Assembly (NCBI RefSeq): GCF_030295405.1
Contig: NZ_AP027080.1
Location: 2,170,001 to 2,234,000 of the forward strand
DNA: 64,000 nucleotides
Reading direction: 5' to 3'
Source: Mesoterricola silvestris
Lineage (GTDB): Bacteria; Acidobacteriota; Holophagae; Holophagales; Holophagaceae
Shown here: positions 23,104-31,581 of the stretch, piece by piece
How the letters are laid out: each line of letters starts with the position of its first letter
Numbering within the stretch: the stretch's first letter is position 1
Program-made: the position numbers and the translations under genes
The notes under the pieces: generated by a model
What the model saw: the letters and a program-made list of their open reading frames with translations, nothing else
Told to the model about the DNA's origin: nothing
Databases searched by the model: none

Positions 23104-23431
23104 CGGGCCAGGGGAACCAGGCTTCGGCGTCGGCGTCGCAACAGCGTTCCCAGGACTTGCCTTCGGTGTAGAACTCCTCCCGGTCCCGGTCGCAGGCCCT
23201 GAAGGCCACCAGGCGGTCCTGGGGCTTGGGCGGGGTGGGCATGTGCATCCAATGAGTGGGGAAGCAGGGGACCTTGAAGCCGGAACCATCCGGGTCCCGC
23301 AGCCACTGTCCGTTCTGGCTGCGCATGGCGGTCGCGAGCATGGCATCGTCGCCATCCTCCCCGAAGGAGCCGCGCCCGATAAGAATGCTTCCGTCCCTGG
23401 GGGCGGATTCGATATGCCTCCATTCACTCAT
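23081..23431 (-). CDS. Small cytosolic protein of the SAPRDGS type, 116 aa
   Basis: The opening EWRHIESAPRDGSILIGRG matches a small protein type found in phages and bacterial chromosomes (W..IE.AP.DG..I), with no known activity. Trp, Cys and His are frequent (FPTHWMHMP, WERCCDADAEAWFPW). The ATG at 23431 is preceded by GAGG; a GTG two codons upstream is a possible alternative. It could be a phage remnant, but no other phage gene is near. Confidence 0.7.
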   Translation of the reverse strand: MSEWRHIESAPRDGSILIGRGSFGEDGDDAMLATAMRSQNGQWLRDPDGSGFKVPCFPTHWMHMPTPPKPQDRLVAFRACDRDREEFYTEGKSWERCCDADAEAWFPWPVKATPRP

Positions 23432-23523
23432 GGTCACCTCAATCCCGATGGTACAATTATGGCTGAAACGTCAGGTGATTCGGTCACAATGGACGTGCTG
23501 CCGGGGTGCGCCGGGAGGTTTGA

Positions 23524-24129
23524 TTGTTGACTCCATTCAACTCAGGCAAGCTTGTTAAATTCCCGTTTCTGCTTGGTTGTGCCGGTTCACTGTTGTGGTC
23601 CCAAGGCCCTCTTCTACAGGTCAATGCAGGACTGGGTAATGCGGATAGCAAATGGAACATGCAGCGGCGTCATCCCAATGATTTCCGCGAATGGGCGGAT
23701 GTATTGATCGGTGCTGAACTGGGGGCAGTGTTCCCCTTTTCATCGAACCAGCGCGGAAGATTCGTCCTGGGCGGAACCGGCGGCACGATCTCCAATTATC
23801 AGGTGGGTGCCGACTACCAGTGGTCCTTGATCCGGAATCAGGAGAGGGATCTGTACGTGTTCGCCGGGCCATCCCTGAACTTCATTTCTGGAACCTATAC
23901 GGTCAGGAATGGATTTGTTCCGCCCGATGGCAGCGGGGACTACCGGGATGTCTCCCAGCGTTGGCGGCCTGGGATCAAATTCGGTGTCGGGTTTCAATGG
24001 GCAAAACATTGGGCTGGTGAACTGGATGCGCATCTGATCCACATGGCCACCTCCGGTCCGGACGCCGTGCCCGAGGCCACGACGGGCTACGTTTCGGCGG
24101 TCGTTTCGTTTCGATTCTCCGCAAGGTGA
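23524..24129 (+). CDS. Outer-membrane beta-barrel protein, 201 aa
   Basis: A signal peptide (FPFLLGCAGSLLWSQG) is followed by alternating strand segments ending in aromatic residues (GRFVLGGTGGTISNYQVGAD, RDLYVFAGPSLNFISGTYTV, FGVGFQWAKHWAGELDAHLI), and the chain closes with YVSAVVSFRF, close to the canonical C-terminal Phe strand. This is an eight-strand OmpA-like barrel layout. I chose the TTG start at 23524 because GGGAGG lies at the right distance; no ATG in frame has a better site. Confidence 0.8.
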   Translation: MLTPFNSGKLVKFPFLLGCAGSLLWSQGPLLQVNAGLGNADSKWNMQRRHPNDFREWADVLIGAELGAVFPFSSNQRGRFVLGGTGGTISNYQVGADYQWSLIRNQERDLYVFAGPSLNFISGTYTVRNGFVPPDGSGDYRDVSQRWRPGIKFGVGFQWAKHWAGELDAHLIHMATSGPDAVPEATTGYVSAVVSFRFSAR

Positions 24130-24154
24130 TGCCTTTGGTGGTCAAGCGCCACCC

Positions 24155-24335
24155 GCAAGGGGCGTCGTATTCCATCCCTGTTCATCCCAGACATCACTGT
24201 TCATCCCTGTTCCGCAGGGCCGGCGATGGATTGGGTCGGCGCGCGCATTACCCACATTCGCCGACTCATCCAAGCCTTGGCCCTGCGGAACAGGGATGAA
24301 CGGTGATGTAGGGGATGAAGGGGATGAGGCCTGTT
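24155..24335. repeat. Palindromic repeat element, copy 1
   Basis: A long inverted repeat. The left arm TTCATCCCTGTTCCGCAGGG pairs with CCCTGCGGAACAGGGATGAA on the right, around an inner pair GGGTCGGCG / CGCCGACTC. It resembles a REP doublet and could also end transcription of the gene before it. A second copy at 51.0/52.96 kb is split by the group II intron, and a partial one lies near 59.05 kb. Confidence 0.8.
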
Positions 24336-24373
24336 GAGCCCCGGCGAAGATGGGCGATCTGTCCTGTCATCGG

Positions 24374-25156
24374 CTACCGGGCCGCAGTCAGTTCTTCCCG
24401 CATGGCCGTGGCGCAATCGGGGCAGATGCCGTGGGTGAATTCGATTTCGCTGTGGGCGTGGAGGTAGCTTTCCACCTGTTCCCAGTAGCCCCCGTCGTTG
24501 CGGATCTTCTTGCAGTGGGCGCAGATGGGGATCAGGCCGGAAAGGGACTGGACGTTGCCCAGGGCCTCCTGGAGTTCGGCCACGAGGGTCGTGTTCGTGC
24601 GGATGAGGACCCGCTGCCGCGCGAGGCGGCGCTCCAGGGCGGCGAGGCTGCGCCGCCGCAGCTCCTGGACGCTGATGGCGAACAGACCGGCCAGGACGAT
24701 ATCGAAGACCCAGGTGCCGGTCTGGGCGGGGCCGGCGACGGAGAGGGCCAGCGCGGTCCAGGTGGCCAGGAGGATCGCCTGAAAGGCCGCCAGGGCGATC
24801 CGCCGGTTGAGCACCACCCCGCTGGCCAGGGACACGATGAGGATGGAGGCGGATTCCTGGAGCCGGCCGTAGAGGTAGAGCTGGCTCCCGGTCACGGCGA
24901 GTCCCAGCAGCATCAGGGCGAAGGCGTGCCGCTCGGCGTTGCGGCCCCGGAAGCGGGGCCGGTCCAGGAGGAGGGCGTAGGCCAGGACGGCCAGGCCCCA
25001 AAGGCCGGCGTGCCAGGCGAGAAGCCGCATGGGGCCGGGACCTGGAAGGGTGGAGAGCCGCCAGGGGACCATGGCGAACAGGAACACGGCCACGGCCAGG
25101 GCGCCGTTGCGCATCCCGCGCATGCGCTGCACCTCCAGGGTTTGCGTTGGGTTCAT
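24374..25156 (-). CDS. Membrane protein with sensor-type zinc-ribbon tail
   Basis: About six transmembrane segments in the first 170 residues (NGALAVAVFLFAMVPWRL, HAGLWGLAVLAYALLLDRP, HAFALMLLGLAVTGSQLYLY, SILIVSLASGVVLNRRIALA, ILLATWTALALSVAG, FDIVLAGLFAISVQEL) lead to a coiled coil and then LSGLIPICAHCKKIRNDGGY, with a second Cys pair in GICPDC. This tail is well known at the end of histidine kinases, cyclases and response regulators. Here no kinase or output domain is present, so it may pass a membrane signal to a partner. GGGAGG lies before the ATG at 25156. Confidence 0.85.
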   Translation of the reverse strand: MNPTQTLEVQRMRGMRNGALAVAVFLFAMVPWRLSTLPGPGPMRLLAWHAGLWGLAVLAYALLLDRPRFRGRNAERHAFALMLLGLAVTGSQLYLYGRLQESASILIVSLASGVVLNRRIALAAFQAILLATWTALALSVAGPAQTGTWVFDIVLAGLFAISVQELRRRSLAALERRLARQRVLIRTNTTLVAELQEALGNVQSLSGLIPICAHCKKIRNDGGYWEQVESYLHAHSEIEFTHGICPDCATAMREELTAAR

Positions 25157-25377
25157 CCCACCTCCCGAATGATAGGTTAATACCATTCTGCGGGTTGGTC
25201 GCCCTTTCGCTTCCCCTCCCGGGGCCGCCGGTGGCCCGGGGTGCGCGGGTGCAGCCCCCTGGGGACTGGGTTCCGGCACCTCGAACGAGAATTATTTCAA
25301 ATGGCGGCCCTCGACCTTTGAATGATCCCGAAGCCGGGAGGGGGAAGGGGGGATCCTGGAGGGAAGGAGCCCAGGCC

Positions 25378-25767
25378 ATGCATGAACTCGAGAGCATCAT
25401 CCACGCCGCTGACCAGGCCATCAACCGGGAGGACCTGGACGCCGTCGTGGATTTCTACACGGAGGACGCCACGCTTGTGGTCCAGCCCGGCGTGAACGCC
25501 ACGGGCAAGGCGCAGATCCGGAAGGCCTTCACGGCCATCGTGGAGCACTTCAACCACACGTTGCATGTCCGGCAGGACAAGCTGATCGTCCTGGAGGGCG
25601 GACCCACGGCGCTGGTCCTGGGCCAGGCGGACATCCGGTTCCGGGATGCCGCAGGCCTGGAGGTCCGGGTGGAGCGGGAGGCCACCTACGTCTTCACCCG
25701 GGACCCCCAGGGGGCCTGGCGCTGCGCCGTGGACAACTCCTACGGCACCAGCCTGCTCAGGTCCTGA
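25378..25767 (+). CDS. SnoaL-like / NTF2-fold protein, 129 aa
   Basis: A small cone-shaped alpha+beta barrel protein. The opening ESIIHAADQAINREDLDAVV, then DFYTEDATLVVQPG, and the closing WRCAVDNSYGTSLL fit the SnoaL/DUF4440 group, often found as steroid-isomerase-like or stress-linked proteins. Its ligand is not known. The ATG at 25378 lies after GGAGGGAAGGAG. The gene stands alone between divergent neighbours. Confidence 0.88.
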   Translation: MHELESIIHAADQAINREDLDAVVDFYTEDATLVVQPGVNATGKAQIRKAFTAIVEHFNHTLHVRQDKLIVLEGGPTALVLGQADIRFRDAAGLEVRVEREATYVFTRDPQGAWRCAVDNSYGTSLLRS

Positions 25768-25872
25768 CCCGGGACCGGCCTTCCCGATGAAAGCGGCCCG
25801 GGTCGCCTCCCTCCACCGGCATGCGGCGAAGGGAAGCGACGCGGGCAGGTCCGACGGCATCGGTTTTGGGGA

Positions 25873-26049
25873 TCACTCCCCGGGGGTGCCGGCCTCCTTG
25901 ATGGAACCCGTCAGGTGGAGGCTGGCCTTCTTGAATTCCTGGATGCCCTTGCCCAGGCCCTTGCCCAGTTCCGGAAGGCGGGAGGGGCCGAAGAAGAGGA
26001 GCACGGCCCCGCCGATCAAGAGGATTTCAGTGATGCCTAGGTTTCCCAT
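25873..26049 (-). CDS. tatA: Twin-arginine translocase subunit TatA/E
   Basis: A 58-residue protein with one N-terminal membrane helix ([20 protein letters not shown]), the family hinge [16 protein letters not shown] and an amphipathic helix ([11 protein letters not shown]). TatA forms the pore through which folded, cofactor-loaded proteins cross the inner membrane. It lies just downstream of a cytochrome and a Tat-dependent flavoprotein gene, so it probably helps export that flavoprotein. AGGAG precedes the ATG. Dedicated tatA copies next to redox enzymes are known in other bacteria. Confidence 0.95.
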   Translation of the reverse strand: MGNLGITEILLIGGAVLLFFGPSRLPELGKGLGKGIQEFKKASLHLTGSIKEAGTPGE

Positions 26050-26065
26050 GGGATCTCCTGGGGAA

Positions 26066-26095
26066 TGGGGCGGCCCCGGGGGGGCCGCCCGGGCG
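26066..26095 (-). other. GC-rich hairpin between cytochrome gene and tatA
   Basis: GGGCGGCC and GGCCGCCC flank a short C/G loop, giving a very stable stem in the 50 bases between the two genes. There is no T run after it on the minus strand, so it may limit or stabilise the mRNA and not be a true terminator. Confidence 0.4.
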
Positions 26096-26099
26096 GAAT

Positions 26100-26612
26100 T
26101 CAGGGAACGATGAACTTGAACGGGTGGCAGGGAAGGCAGAAGTTGGTCGACTTGGCATGCTGGTGGTGGCAGATGTTGCAGTCGGCCTCGGTGCCGTAGT
26201 GCCTGTTGTCGTGGGGGTTCCGGGGCTTCACGGCGGCCGTCTTGGCGGCCAGGGCCTTGGTGTCGCCGTGGCACTCGACGCATTTGAGCATGGACACCGC
26301 GGCGGGCTTCTTCAGGTCGTCGTGGCACTGGATGCACCGGATGCCCCGCAGGCTGTGGAGGTGGCTGCCGGGGATCCGGGTGCGCAGGGGGGCCGCCTTG
26401 CCGGCGCCGGCCCCATGGCAGGCGACGCAGCCGTCGTAGGTCATGGCCCGGGTGGGGACGTGGCCGGCGGGGAGGACCTGCTTGTCCTTGTGGCAGGCGG
26501 CGCAATCCCCGGCCTTGACCTTGGCCATCTGGACGCAGGTGGGGCGGGCGGAGACGGCGAAGGCGGCGGCCAGGAACAGGAACGCGGTCTTTCTGAAAAG
26601 GGATGTTCTCAT
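26100..26612 (-). CDS. Hexaheme c-type cytochrome (module A)
   Basis: An exported 170-residue protein: signal peptide [17 protein letters not shown], then six CxxCH heme sites (CAACH, CVACH, CIQCH, CVECH, CNICH, CLPCH) with several free His residues as distal ligands. The C-terminal four-heme part is shared with the module B cytochrome (PHD...H, CNICH.QH, CH.F..F.VP); the first two hemes are extra. It probably hands electrons to the flavoprotein encoded 52 bases upstream in the periplasm. GGAG lies 6 bases before the ATG at 26612. Confidence 0.93.
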   Translation of the reverse strand: MRTSLFRKTAFLFLAAAFAVSARPTCVQMAKVKAGDCAACHKDKQVLPAGHVPTRAMTYDGCVACHGAGAGKAAPLRTRIPGSHLHSLRGIRCIQCHDDLKKPAAVSMLKCVECHGDTKALAAKTAAVKPRNPHDNRHYGTEADCNICHHQHAKSTNFCLPCHPFKFIVP

Positions 26613-26664
26613 TGACAACTCCAGTCGTGGAAGGGGCAGGGAAAGGCGGAGGCGGTGGCCGGCC

Positions 26665-28344
26665 TCACAGCCTCGCGACATGCCTGCCGGCCAGATAGCC
26701 GAAGGTGTAGCAGCGGCCCAGGGAAAGCCCGGGCACCGTCATGGGATAGTCCGGGGCCCCGTAGAAGCCGCCGCCCAGGTTGCCCACCAGGTACAGCCCC
26801 TTGATGGGCTTTCCGTCGGCGTCCAGGGCGCGGCTCTCCTCGTCCACCAGCATGCCGCCGCAGATGGCGGAGATCCCGACCTTGCGGTGGATGCCGTAGA
26901 AGGGCGCCTTCTGGACGGGAATCAGCAGGTTGGCGGCCTTTCCGAAATCCGTGTCCCGGCCCGAGGCGACGATCTCGTTGTAGCGCTTCACCGTCGCCAC
27001 GAAGGTTGGGGCGTCGATCCCCAGCTTGCGGGCCAGCTCCTCCAGGGTGTCGGCCACGTGGGTGTCCACCAGGGACTCGAACACGCCCTTCTTGGGGCCG
27101 GGGTCCTCGGGCATGTAGTGCTTGAGCCCCTCGGGGGGGACCAGGCGCCCCGGCCAGGACGCGGCCTGGGTCATGTAGTTCGAATCGAAGATCTGGCAGT
27201 AGTGGCCCGCGTTCCTGCGGTCCCGCAGGTAGTTGCCCAGGACCGACATCTCGGCCGTCTCGTTCACGAAGCGCTTGCCTTCGCGGTTCACGGCGAGGAA
27301 GGGCATATCGCACATGGAGGCGGGGCCCGCGTCGAAGTCGTGCATCACCTTGGAGTGGGTGATGGGCTCCACGACGCCGCCGGCCCAGAAGGCCATGGCG
27401 TGGCCGTCGCCGGTGCGGTCCATCTGCTTGCGGCGGAAGTTCTTCAGGTCGGGCATGAAGAACGCGCACATGGCCTCGTTGTTCTGGTAGTCCCCGCAGG
27501 CCAGGATGACGCCCTTCCGGGCGAGGAACCTGGTGTACTTGCCGTCCCGGCCCCGGGCGATGACGCCGATGACGTCCCCCGCCGCGTTCTGCACCAGCTG
27601 GGCCGCGGGCATGTTGAAGAAGAACTCCACCCCGGCCTTCTCGGCGGTCTTGGCCAGGTGGCGCATGCCGTCGCCCGTGGTGTAGGGCTTGGGCCCGAAG
27701 AACGAGGACACGTAGTTCAGGGGGTAGCCGTTGACCTTGAGGTTGCCTTGCTGCAGCAGGTTGCCCTGGTCCACCACCGGCGAGCCTCCCTGCCGGGCAC
27801 GGTCCATGACCCACCGGATGGCTTCGCCGGAGTTGTAGGCCCATTTGCGGACCAGCGCCGGGTTGGAGCGGTGGGCGTTGTCGCTGATGATCCGGGCCAC
27901 CAGGGCCTCGACGCCGGCCTTGTCGCTCTTCTCCAGGTCGATGCCCGTGCCCGTGTTCCCCTGGGATACGGGAATGGGCTGCTTCTGGAGGACCGCCACC
28001 TTGGCGCCGTTCTCGGCGGCGGACAGGGCCGCGGGAACGCCGGCGGCGCCCGCGCCCACGACGATCACATCGTAGGTCTTGGTGGCCTTGATGTCCTTGT
28101 CCGCGATGGGCTTGGGCTTGGTGAAGAAGGAGGGGACCCCGCCCCGCCCCGCGTCGGCGCCCGTGGGCACGGGACCCGCGGCCTCCGCGGGTTTCCCGGC
28201 CAGCCCGGTCAGGCCGAGCACGCCGAGGCCGGCGGCGCCCGCCGTGGTGCGCGCCAGGAAGCTGCGCCGGGAGAGGCCGCGGTCCAACGCGTCCTGGGTG
28301 TGGGGATCGATGGTTCGTTCTTCCTTGGACGTTTCGTCACGCAT
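26665..28344 (-). CDS. Tat-exported FAD-dependent reductase (module A)
   Basis: A flavoprotein of the fumarate reductase / flavocytochrome c flavin subunit family, 559 residues. The Tat motif SRRSFLA (25-31) is followed by a hydrophobic stretch and an FAD-binding Rossmann motif (DVIVVGAGAAGVPAALSA). Later parts include NTGTGIDLEKSD, ILACGDYQNN and the C-terminal FAD site GLYLVGNLGGGFYGAPDYP. The usual HHTMGG-type segment of fumarate-type enzymes reads HRKVGISAICGG here, so the substrate is probably not fumarate. Electrons would come from the adjacent hexaheme cytochrome. Confidence 0.92.
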   Translation of the reverse strand: MRDETSKEERTIDPHTQDALDRGLSRRSFLARTTAGAAGLGVLGLTGLAGKPAEAAGPVPTGADAGRGGVPSFFTKPKPIADKDIKATKTYDVIVVGAGAAGVPAALSAAENGAKVAVLQKQPIPVSQGNTGTGIDLEKSDKAGVEALVARIISDNAHRSNPALVRKWAYNSGEAIRWVMDRARQGGSPVVDQGNLLQQGNLKVNGYPLNYVSSFFGPKPYTTGDGMRHLAKTAEKAGVEFFFNMPAAQLVQNAAGDVIGVIARGRDGKYTRFLARKGVILACGDYQNNEAMCAFFMPDLKNFRRKQMDRTGDGHAMAFWAGGVVEPITHSKVMHDFDAGPASMCDMPFLAVNREGKRFVNETAEMSVLGNYLRDRRNAGHYCQIFDSNYMTQAASWPGRLVPPEGLKHYMPEDPGPKKGVFESLVDTHVADTLEELARKLGIDAPTFVATVKRYNEIVASGRDTDFGKAANLLIPVQKAPFYGIHRKVGISAICGGMLVDEESRALDADGKPIKGLYLVGNLGGGFYGAPDYPMTVPGLSLGRCYTFGYLAGRHVARL

Positions 28345-28356
28345 TTCGCATTCTCC

Positions 28357-29610
28357 CTAGAACGTGTAGAGCAGGCCCATGCCGAAGCCCTTGGTGTCGG
28401 CCCCGGGGGCCACGGTCCCCGCGGGGGGGAAGAGGGCGTAGGAGGCGGACCGGTCGTTGGTCATGCAGTAGTAGGAGGCGTAGAGATCGGCGCACTTGGC
28501 CAGGGCGTAGGAATAGCCCACGGTCCACTGCCTGCCGCCCAGTCCGTCGCTGGACGCGGGCGCCCCGCCGGTGCGGGTGGTCTTGCCCGCGCCCGCCGAG
28601 CCCAGGGAGGCCCACAGCTGGTGGGCCCCCAGCTTCTGCTGGACCAGGGCGTACCAGGCGTCCCGCTCGTAGCTGTTGACGTTGCCCACCACGGAATCGG
28701 TGGTGTTGTAGGCGAGGCGTTCGGCGATGACGGAAAGCTTGGTGCCGGTGGGGAAGGTGTAGTGGGCCACCAGCTCGTCCCCGTCGTCCTTGGAGGTCGT
28801 GTTGGTGAGCGTGGCGGCGGCGGATCCGCCCATCTGGGCGAGGCCGAAGTAGTCGTTGTGGCGCTCGTGGGCGTAGCTGATCCCGAAGGGCCCCTTCTGG
28901 TAGGTCACCAGGGCGGACCAGAGATCCGGGGTGACGCTGGCGCTGGTGGCGCTGGCCACGGTCTTGCCTTCGCCGGCGGAGTAGGCGATCCGGGCGGAGA
29001 ACCCGTTCCAGGTGGGGGTCCAGTACTGGAGGCTATTGCCCTGCCGGCGGTTGAAGGAGGCGTCGGCCTTGCTGTTGGCCCGGCCCGTCTGGGTGGTGGT
29101 GCCGGGGACATTGAAGCCGGGGTTGGCGGTGATGGCGTTGTCGAAGGGGTTCAGGCCGCGCAGGGCGCCCACGAACAGGATGGGGTACTTGTAGGGCGTG
29201 TCCCAGCTGCCGAAGAACACCGTGCCCCAGCTGCCCTTGAGGCCCACGGCGCTGTTGCGGCTCGTGAGGGCGTTGGGGGCGTCGCCGTCGGGGCTCACGG
29301 CGCTTTCCACCTGCCAGAACACCTTCAGATCCTCGTTGATCCGGTAGTCGCCCTTGAAGCCCAGGTTGGAGGTGCCGGAGGTGACCCGGTTGCGGGCGGG
29401 CAGGTTGATGCCGGTGTAGGCGGCCGCGGACACCAGGCTGGCGCCCCCCGTGGCCGGGGACAGGCCGGGCGCCGTGGCGCCGGTGGTGCGGATGTTGTCC
29501 GCGAACGGCAGGAAGGTGCCGTAGATGGTCACCTCGCTGGCCTGGGCCGACGCGGTGAAGGGGAGGCAGGCGGCCCCGGCAACGGCGATGTATAGGACGG
29601 ATTTTCTCAA
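28357..29610 (-). CDS. Outer-membrane porin (module A)
   Basis: A 16-strand-type porin of the betaproteobacterial kind, 417 residues. It has a signal peptide (VLYIAVAGAACLPFTASAQA), the first strand SEVTIYGTFLPFADNI, then conserved porin segments (NLGFKGDYRINEDLKVFWQV, ESAVSPDG) and the closing Phe strand GFGMGLLYTF. It would let the reductase substrate into the periplasm. I chose the TTG at 29610 because GGGAGATCCC precedes it; an ATG eight codons upstream lacks a ribosome site. It is closely related to the porin at 34.7 kb. Confidence 0.92.
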   Translation of the reverse strand: MRKSVLYIAVAGAACLPFTASAQASEVTIYGTFLPFADNIRTTGATAPGLSPATGGASLVSAAAYTGINLPARNRVTSGTSNLGFKGDYRINEDLKVFWQVESAVSPDGDAPNALTSRNSAVGLKGSWGTVFFGSWDTPYKYPILFVGALRGLNPFDNAITANPGFNVPGTTTQTGRANSKADASFNRRQGNSLQYWTPTWNGFSARIAYSAGEGKTVASATSASVTPDLWSALVTYQKGPFGISYAHERHNDYFGLAQMGGSAAATLTNTTSKDDGDELVAHYTFPTGTKLSVIAERLAYNTTDSVVGNVNSYERDAWYALVQQKLGAHQLWASLGSAGAGKTTRTGGAPASSDGLGGRQWTVGYSYALAKCADLYASYYCMTNDRSASYALFPPAGTVAPGADTKGFGMGLLYTF

Positions 29611-29793
29611 GGGATCTCCCAAAGCCGAGGCCACGGGCCTCCGCGGATATGCGCGCAGCGGGTCCGGAAACCCGGGATCCGTGCGGTACGGAGGGGCTTC
29701 GGGCGACCATCGCTCAATTCACGATGAGGATATCTCTTTATCGGGCCGGGTCCTGTAACGAACGTGCCGCCCGCTGGCACATTTCGGTTCCGG

Positions 29794-30681
29794 CTAACGG
29801 AATTCGGGGGCCGGACCCCTCGAGGCCCGGAAGGCCGAGGGGGTTTCGCCGGTGACCTTGCGGAAGACCTTGGTGAAGTGGGACGGGGCGTCGTAGCCCA
29901 GTTCGGCGCCCAGCTCCTGGATGCTTTCCTGGCCGTTGAGCAGGCGGTGCCGGGCCTCGAGCATGCACCGCTCGGTGATGAGGGTCTGGGGCGTCCGGCC
30001 CACCGAGGCCTTGCAGGCGGCGCCGAGGCGCTTGGAGGTGACGCGCAGTTCGTGGGTGTAGAACCGAACCTCCTTCTCCGTGAGGAAGGAGCGGTCCAGC
30101 AGGCGCATGAACTCCCGGAAGATCCCCAGGTCCGAGGCCCGCTGGAGGCGGGTCTGGCTGGCGAGGCGGGCGCTTTCGGCCTTGATCAGCTCCAGGAGGG
30201 CGGCGAGGAGGTGCCGCAGGACGGGCAGGGCGTGGGGGCCCGGGGCGGTGGAGGTGGCCTGGAGGAGCTGGGAAAGGGAGGTGGCCTGGTCCAGGAGGAG
30301 CCCCTGGCCCAGGGGCACGTTGGAATGGTCCAGGAAGGGGGAGAAGGTCAGGTTGGAGTCCAGGGGCAGGAAATCGTCGCTGAAATCGATGCACCAGCCG
30401 TGGGCGTTCTTGCGGGGGACGAAGAGGTGCTGCTTGCCCTCGGCCACCAGCATCGCCAGGGGCGAACGCACCTCGTGGGATTCCCCGTCGATGTGATGGA
30501 CCCCCTCGCCCTCGGTGACCACCAGCACCTGCTGGTAGCCATGCCGGTGCAGGGTGTTGGGGCCATGCTCCCGGATCCGCCGGTGGCTGGCGGGGTTCAC
30601 TTCAGCGATGGCGAACGGGGTTTCCATGGGGGCTCGGGCCGGGGGGGTGGGGGAATTGTGGACCCTCTTGTCATAAATCAT
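29794..30681 (-). CDS. AraC-family transcription regulator
   Basis: The N-terminal half is a cupin sensor domain (HGPNTLHRHGYQQVLVVTEG, GEGVHHIDGE). The C-terminal ~100 residues contain two helix-turn-helix motifs of the AraC type (RVTSKRLGAACKASVGRTPQ, then SIQELGAELGYDAPSHFTKV and FRKVTGETPSAFR). It probably controls module A, whose porin gene starts about 180 bases downstream, or the divergent riboflavin gene. The start is uncertain: 30681 has a distant AGGGGG, 30627 has none. Confidence 0.92.
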   Translation of the reverse strand: MIYDKRVHNSPTPPARAPMETPFAIAEVNPASHRRIREHGPNTLHRHGYQQVLVVTEGEGVHHIDGESHEVRSPLAMLVAEGKQHLFVPRKNAHGWCIDFSDDFLPLDSNLTFSPFLDHSNVPLGQGLLLDQATSLSQLLQATSTAPGPHALPVLRHLLAALLELIKAESARLASQTRLQRASDLGIFREFMRLLDRSFLTEKEVRFYTHELRVTSKRLGAACKASVGRTPQTLITERCMLEARHRLLNGQESIQELGAELGYDAPSHFTKVFRKVTGETPSAFRASRGPAPEFR

Positions 30682-30800
30682 ACCTGAAACGCCCCCTGAT
30701 CCGGTCACAAGGACCGCCGGTCCGGGTTGTGACGCAGTTGCGCCCCCTCCGGGCCGGGGCGCGGCATACTGGATGGGTTGCACGTCTTGCAACGACGCAG

Positions 30801-30942
30801 GTTCTTCAGGGCGGGGTGAAAGTCCCCACCGGCGGTAGGGTCAGGTCCGAGGACCAACCGAGCCCGCGAGCGCCCGTCAACCACGGGGTCAGCAGATCCG
30901 GTCCAAATCCGGAGCCGACGGTGAGAGTCCGGATGAGAGAAG
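30801..30942 (+). ncRNA. FMN riboswitch (RFN element)
   Basis: The conserved pieces of the RFN element are in order: TTCAGGGCGGGGTGAAAGTC, CCCACCGGCGGTAGG, then TCAGGTCCGAGGACC, AGCAGATCCGGT, CCAAATCCGGAGCCGACGGT and GAGAGTCCGGATGAGAGAAG. FMN binding normally blocks expression of riboflavin genes. Here the ribosome site AAGGAG (30940-30945) lies at the 3' edge of the aptamer, so control is probably at translation initiation. Confidence 0.95.
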
Positions 30943-30951
30943 GAGCGATCC

Positions 30952-31581
30952 ATGCCGATGGGCGATGTGGAAGGTGCGGTCCGTGCGTTCCGGGAGGGCA
31001 GGGCGGTGGTCCTGGTGGACGATCCGGGCCGGGAGAACGAGGGGGATCTGATCATCCCCGCGGAAAAGATCAACGAAAGAATCATGGCCATGATGATCCG
31101 GGAGTGCAGCGGGATCGTCTGCCTGTGCATCGAGGAGGACGTGGCGCGGCGCCTGGACCTGCCCCAGATGGTGGAGGTCAACGAAAGCCGGAACCGCACC
31201 GCCTTCACGGTGTCCATCGAGGCACGGGAGGGCGTGACCACGGGCGTGTCCGCCCACGACCGGGTGGTGACCATCCTCACGGCCATCCACCCGGGGGCGG
31301 TGCCGGGGGACCTGGCCCGGCCGGGCCACGTGTTCCCCCTGCGGGGGCACCGGGACGGGCTGCGGGGGCGCCAGGGCCACACGGAGGGCTCCATCGCCCT
31401 GGCGCGCAGGGCCGGATTCCGGCCCATGGCCGTGCTCTGCGAACTGATGAACCCGGACGGCACCATGATGCGGGGGCCCGAATTGCACCGGTTCGCGGAG
31501 CTGCACGGCTTTCCCCTCCTGGCGGTGGAGGATCTCGTGGAGGCCGAGGCCTTGGCGGTTCAGGGCACTTTGAACCCGTAG
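30952..31581 (+). CDS. ribB: 3,4-dihydroxy-2-butanone 4-phosphate synthase
   Basis: Makes the four-carbon precursor of riboflavin from ribulose 5-phosphate. Conserved parts are visible: VVLVDDPGRENEGDLIIPAE with acidic metal-binding residues, ECSGIVCL, EGVTTGVSAHDR, GHVFPLRGHRDGLRGRQGHT and GSIALARRAGF. At 209 residues it is a single-domain RibB without the GTP cyclohydrolase II half seen in fused RibBA. It lies directly behind an FMN riboswitch and its 3' end overlaps the convergent cytochrome gene by 22 bases. Its place between two flavoprotein modules suggests a link to cofactor supply. Confidence 0.96.
   Translation: MPMGDVEGAVRAFREGRAVVLVDDPGRENEGDLIIPAEKINERIMAMMIRECSGIVCLCIEEDVARRLDLPQMVEVNESRNRTAFTVSIEAREGVTTGVSAHDRVVTILTAIHPGAVPGDLARPGHVFPLRGHRDGLRGRQGHTEGSIALARRAGFRPMAVLCELMNPDGTMMRGPELHRFAELHGFPLLAVEDLVEAEALAVQGTLNP

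Noticed and set aside
26443-29595. Very long plus-strand frame across module A
   Set aside because: Shadow of the cytochrome, flavoprotein and porin genes on the minus strand, which have clear domains.
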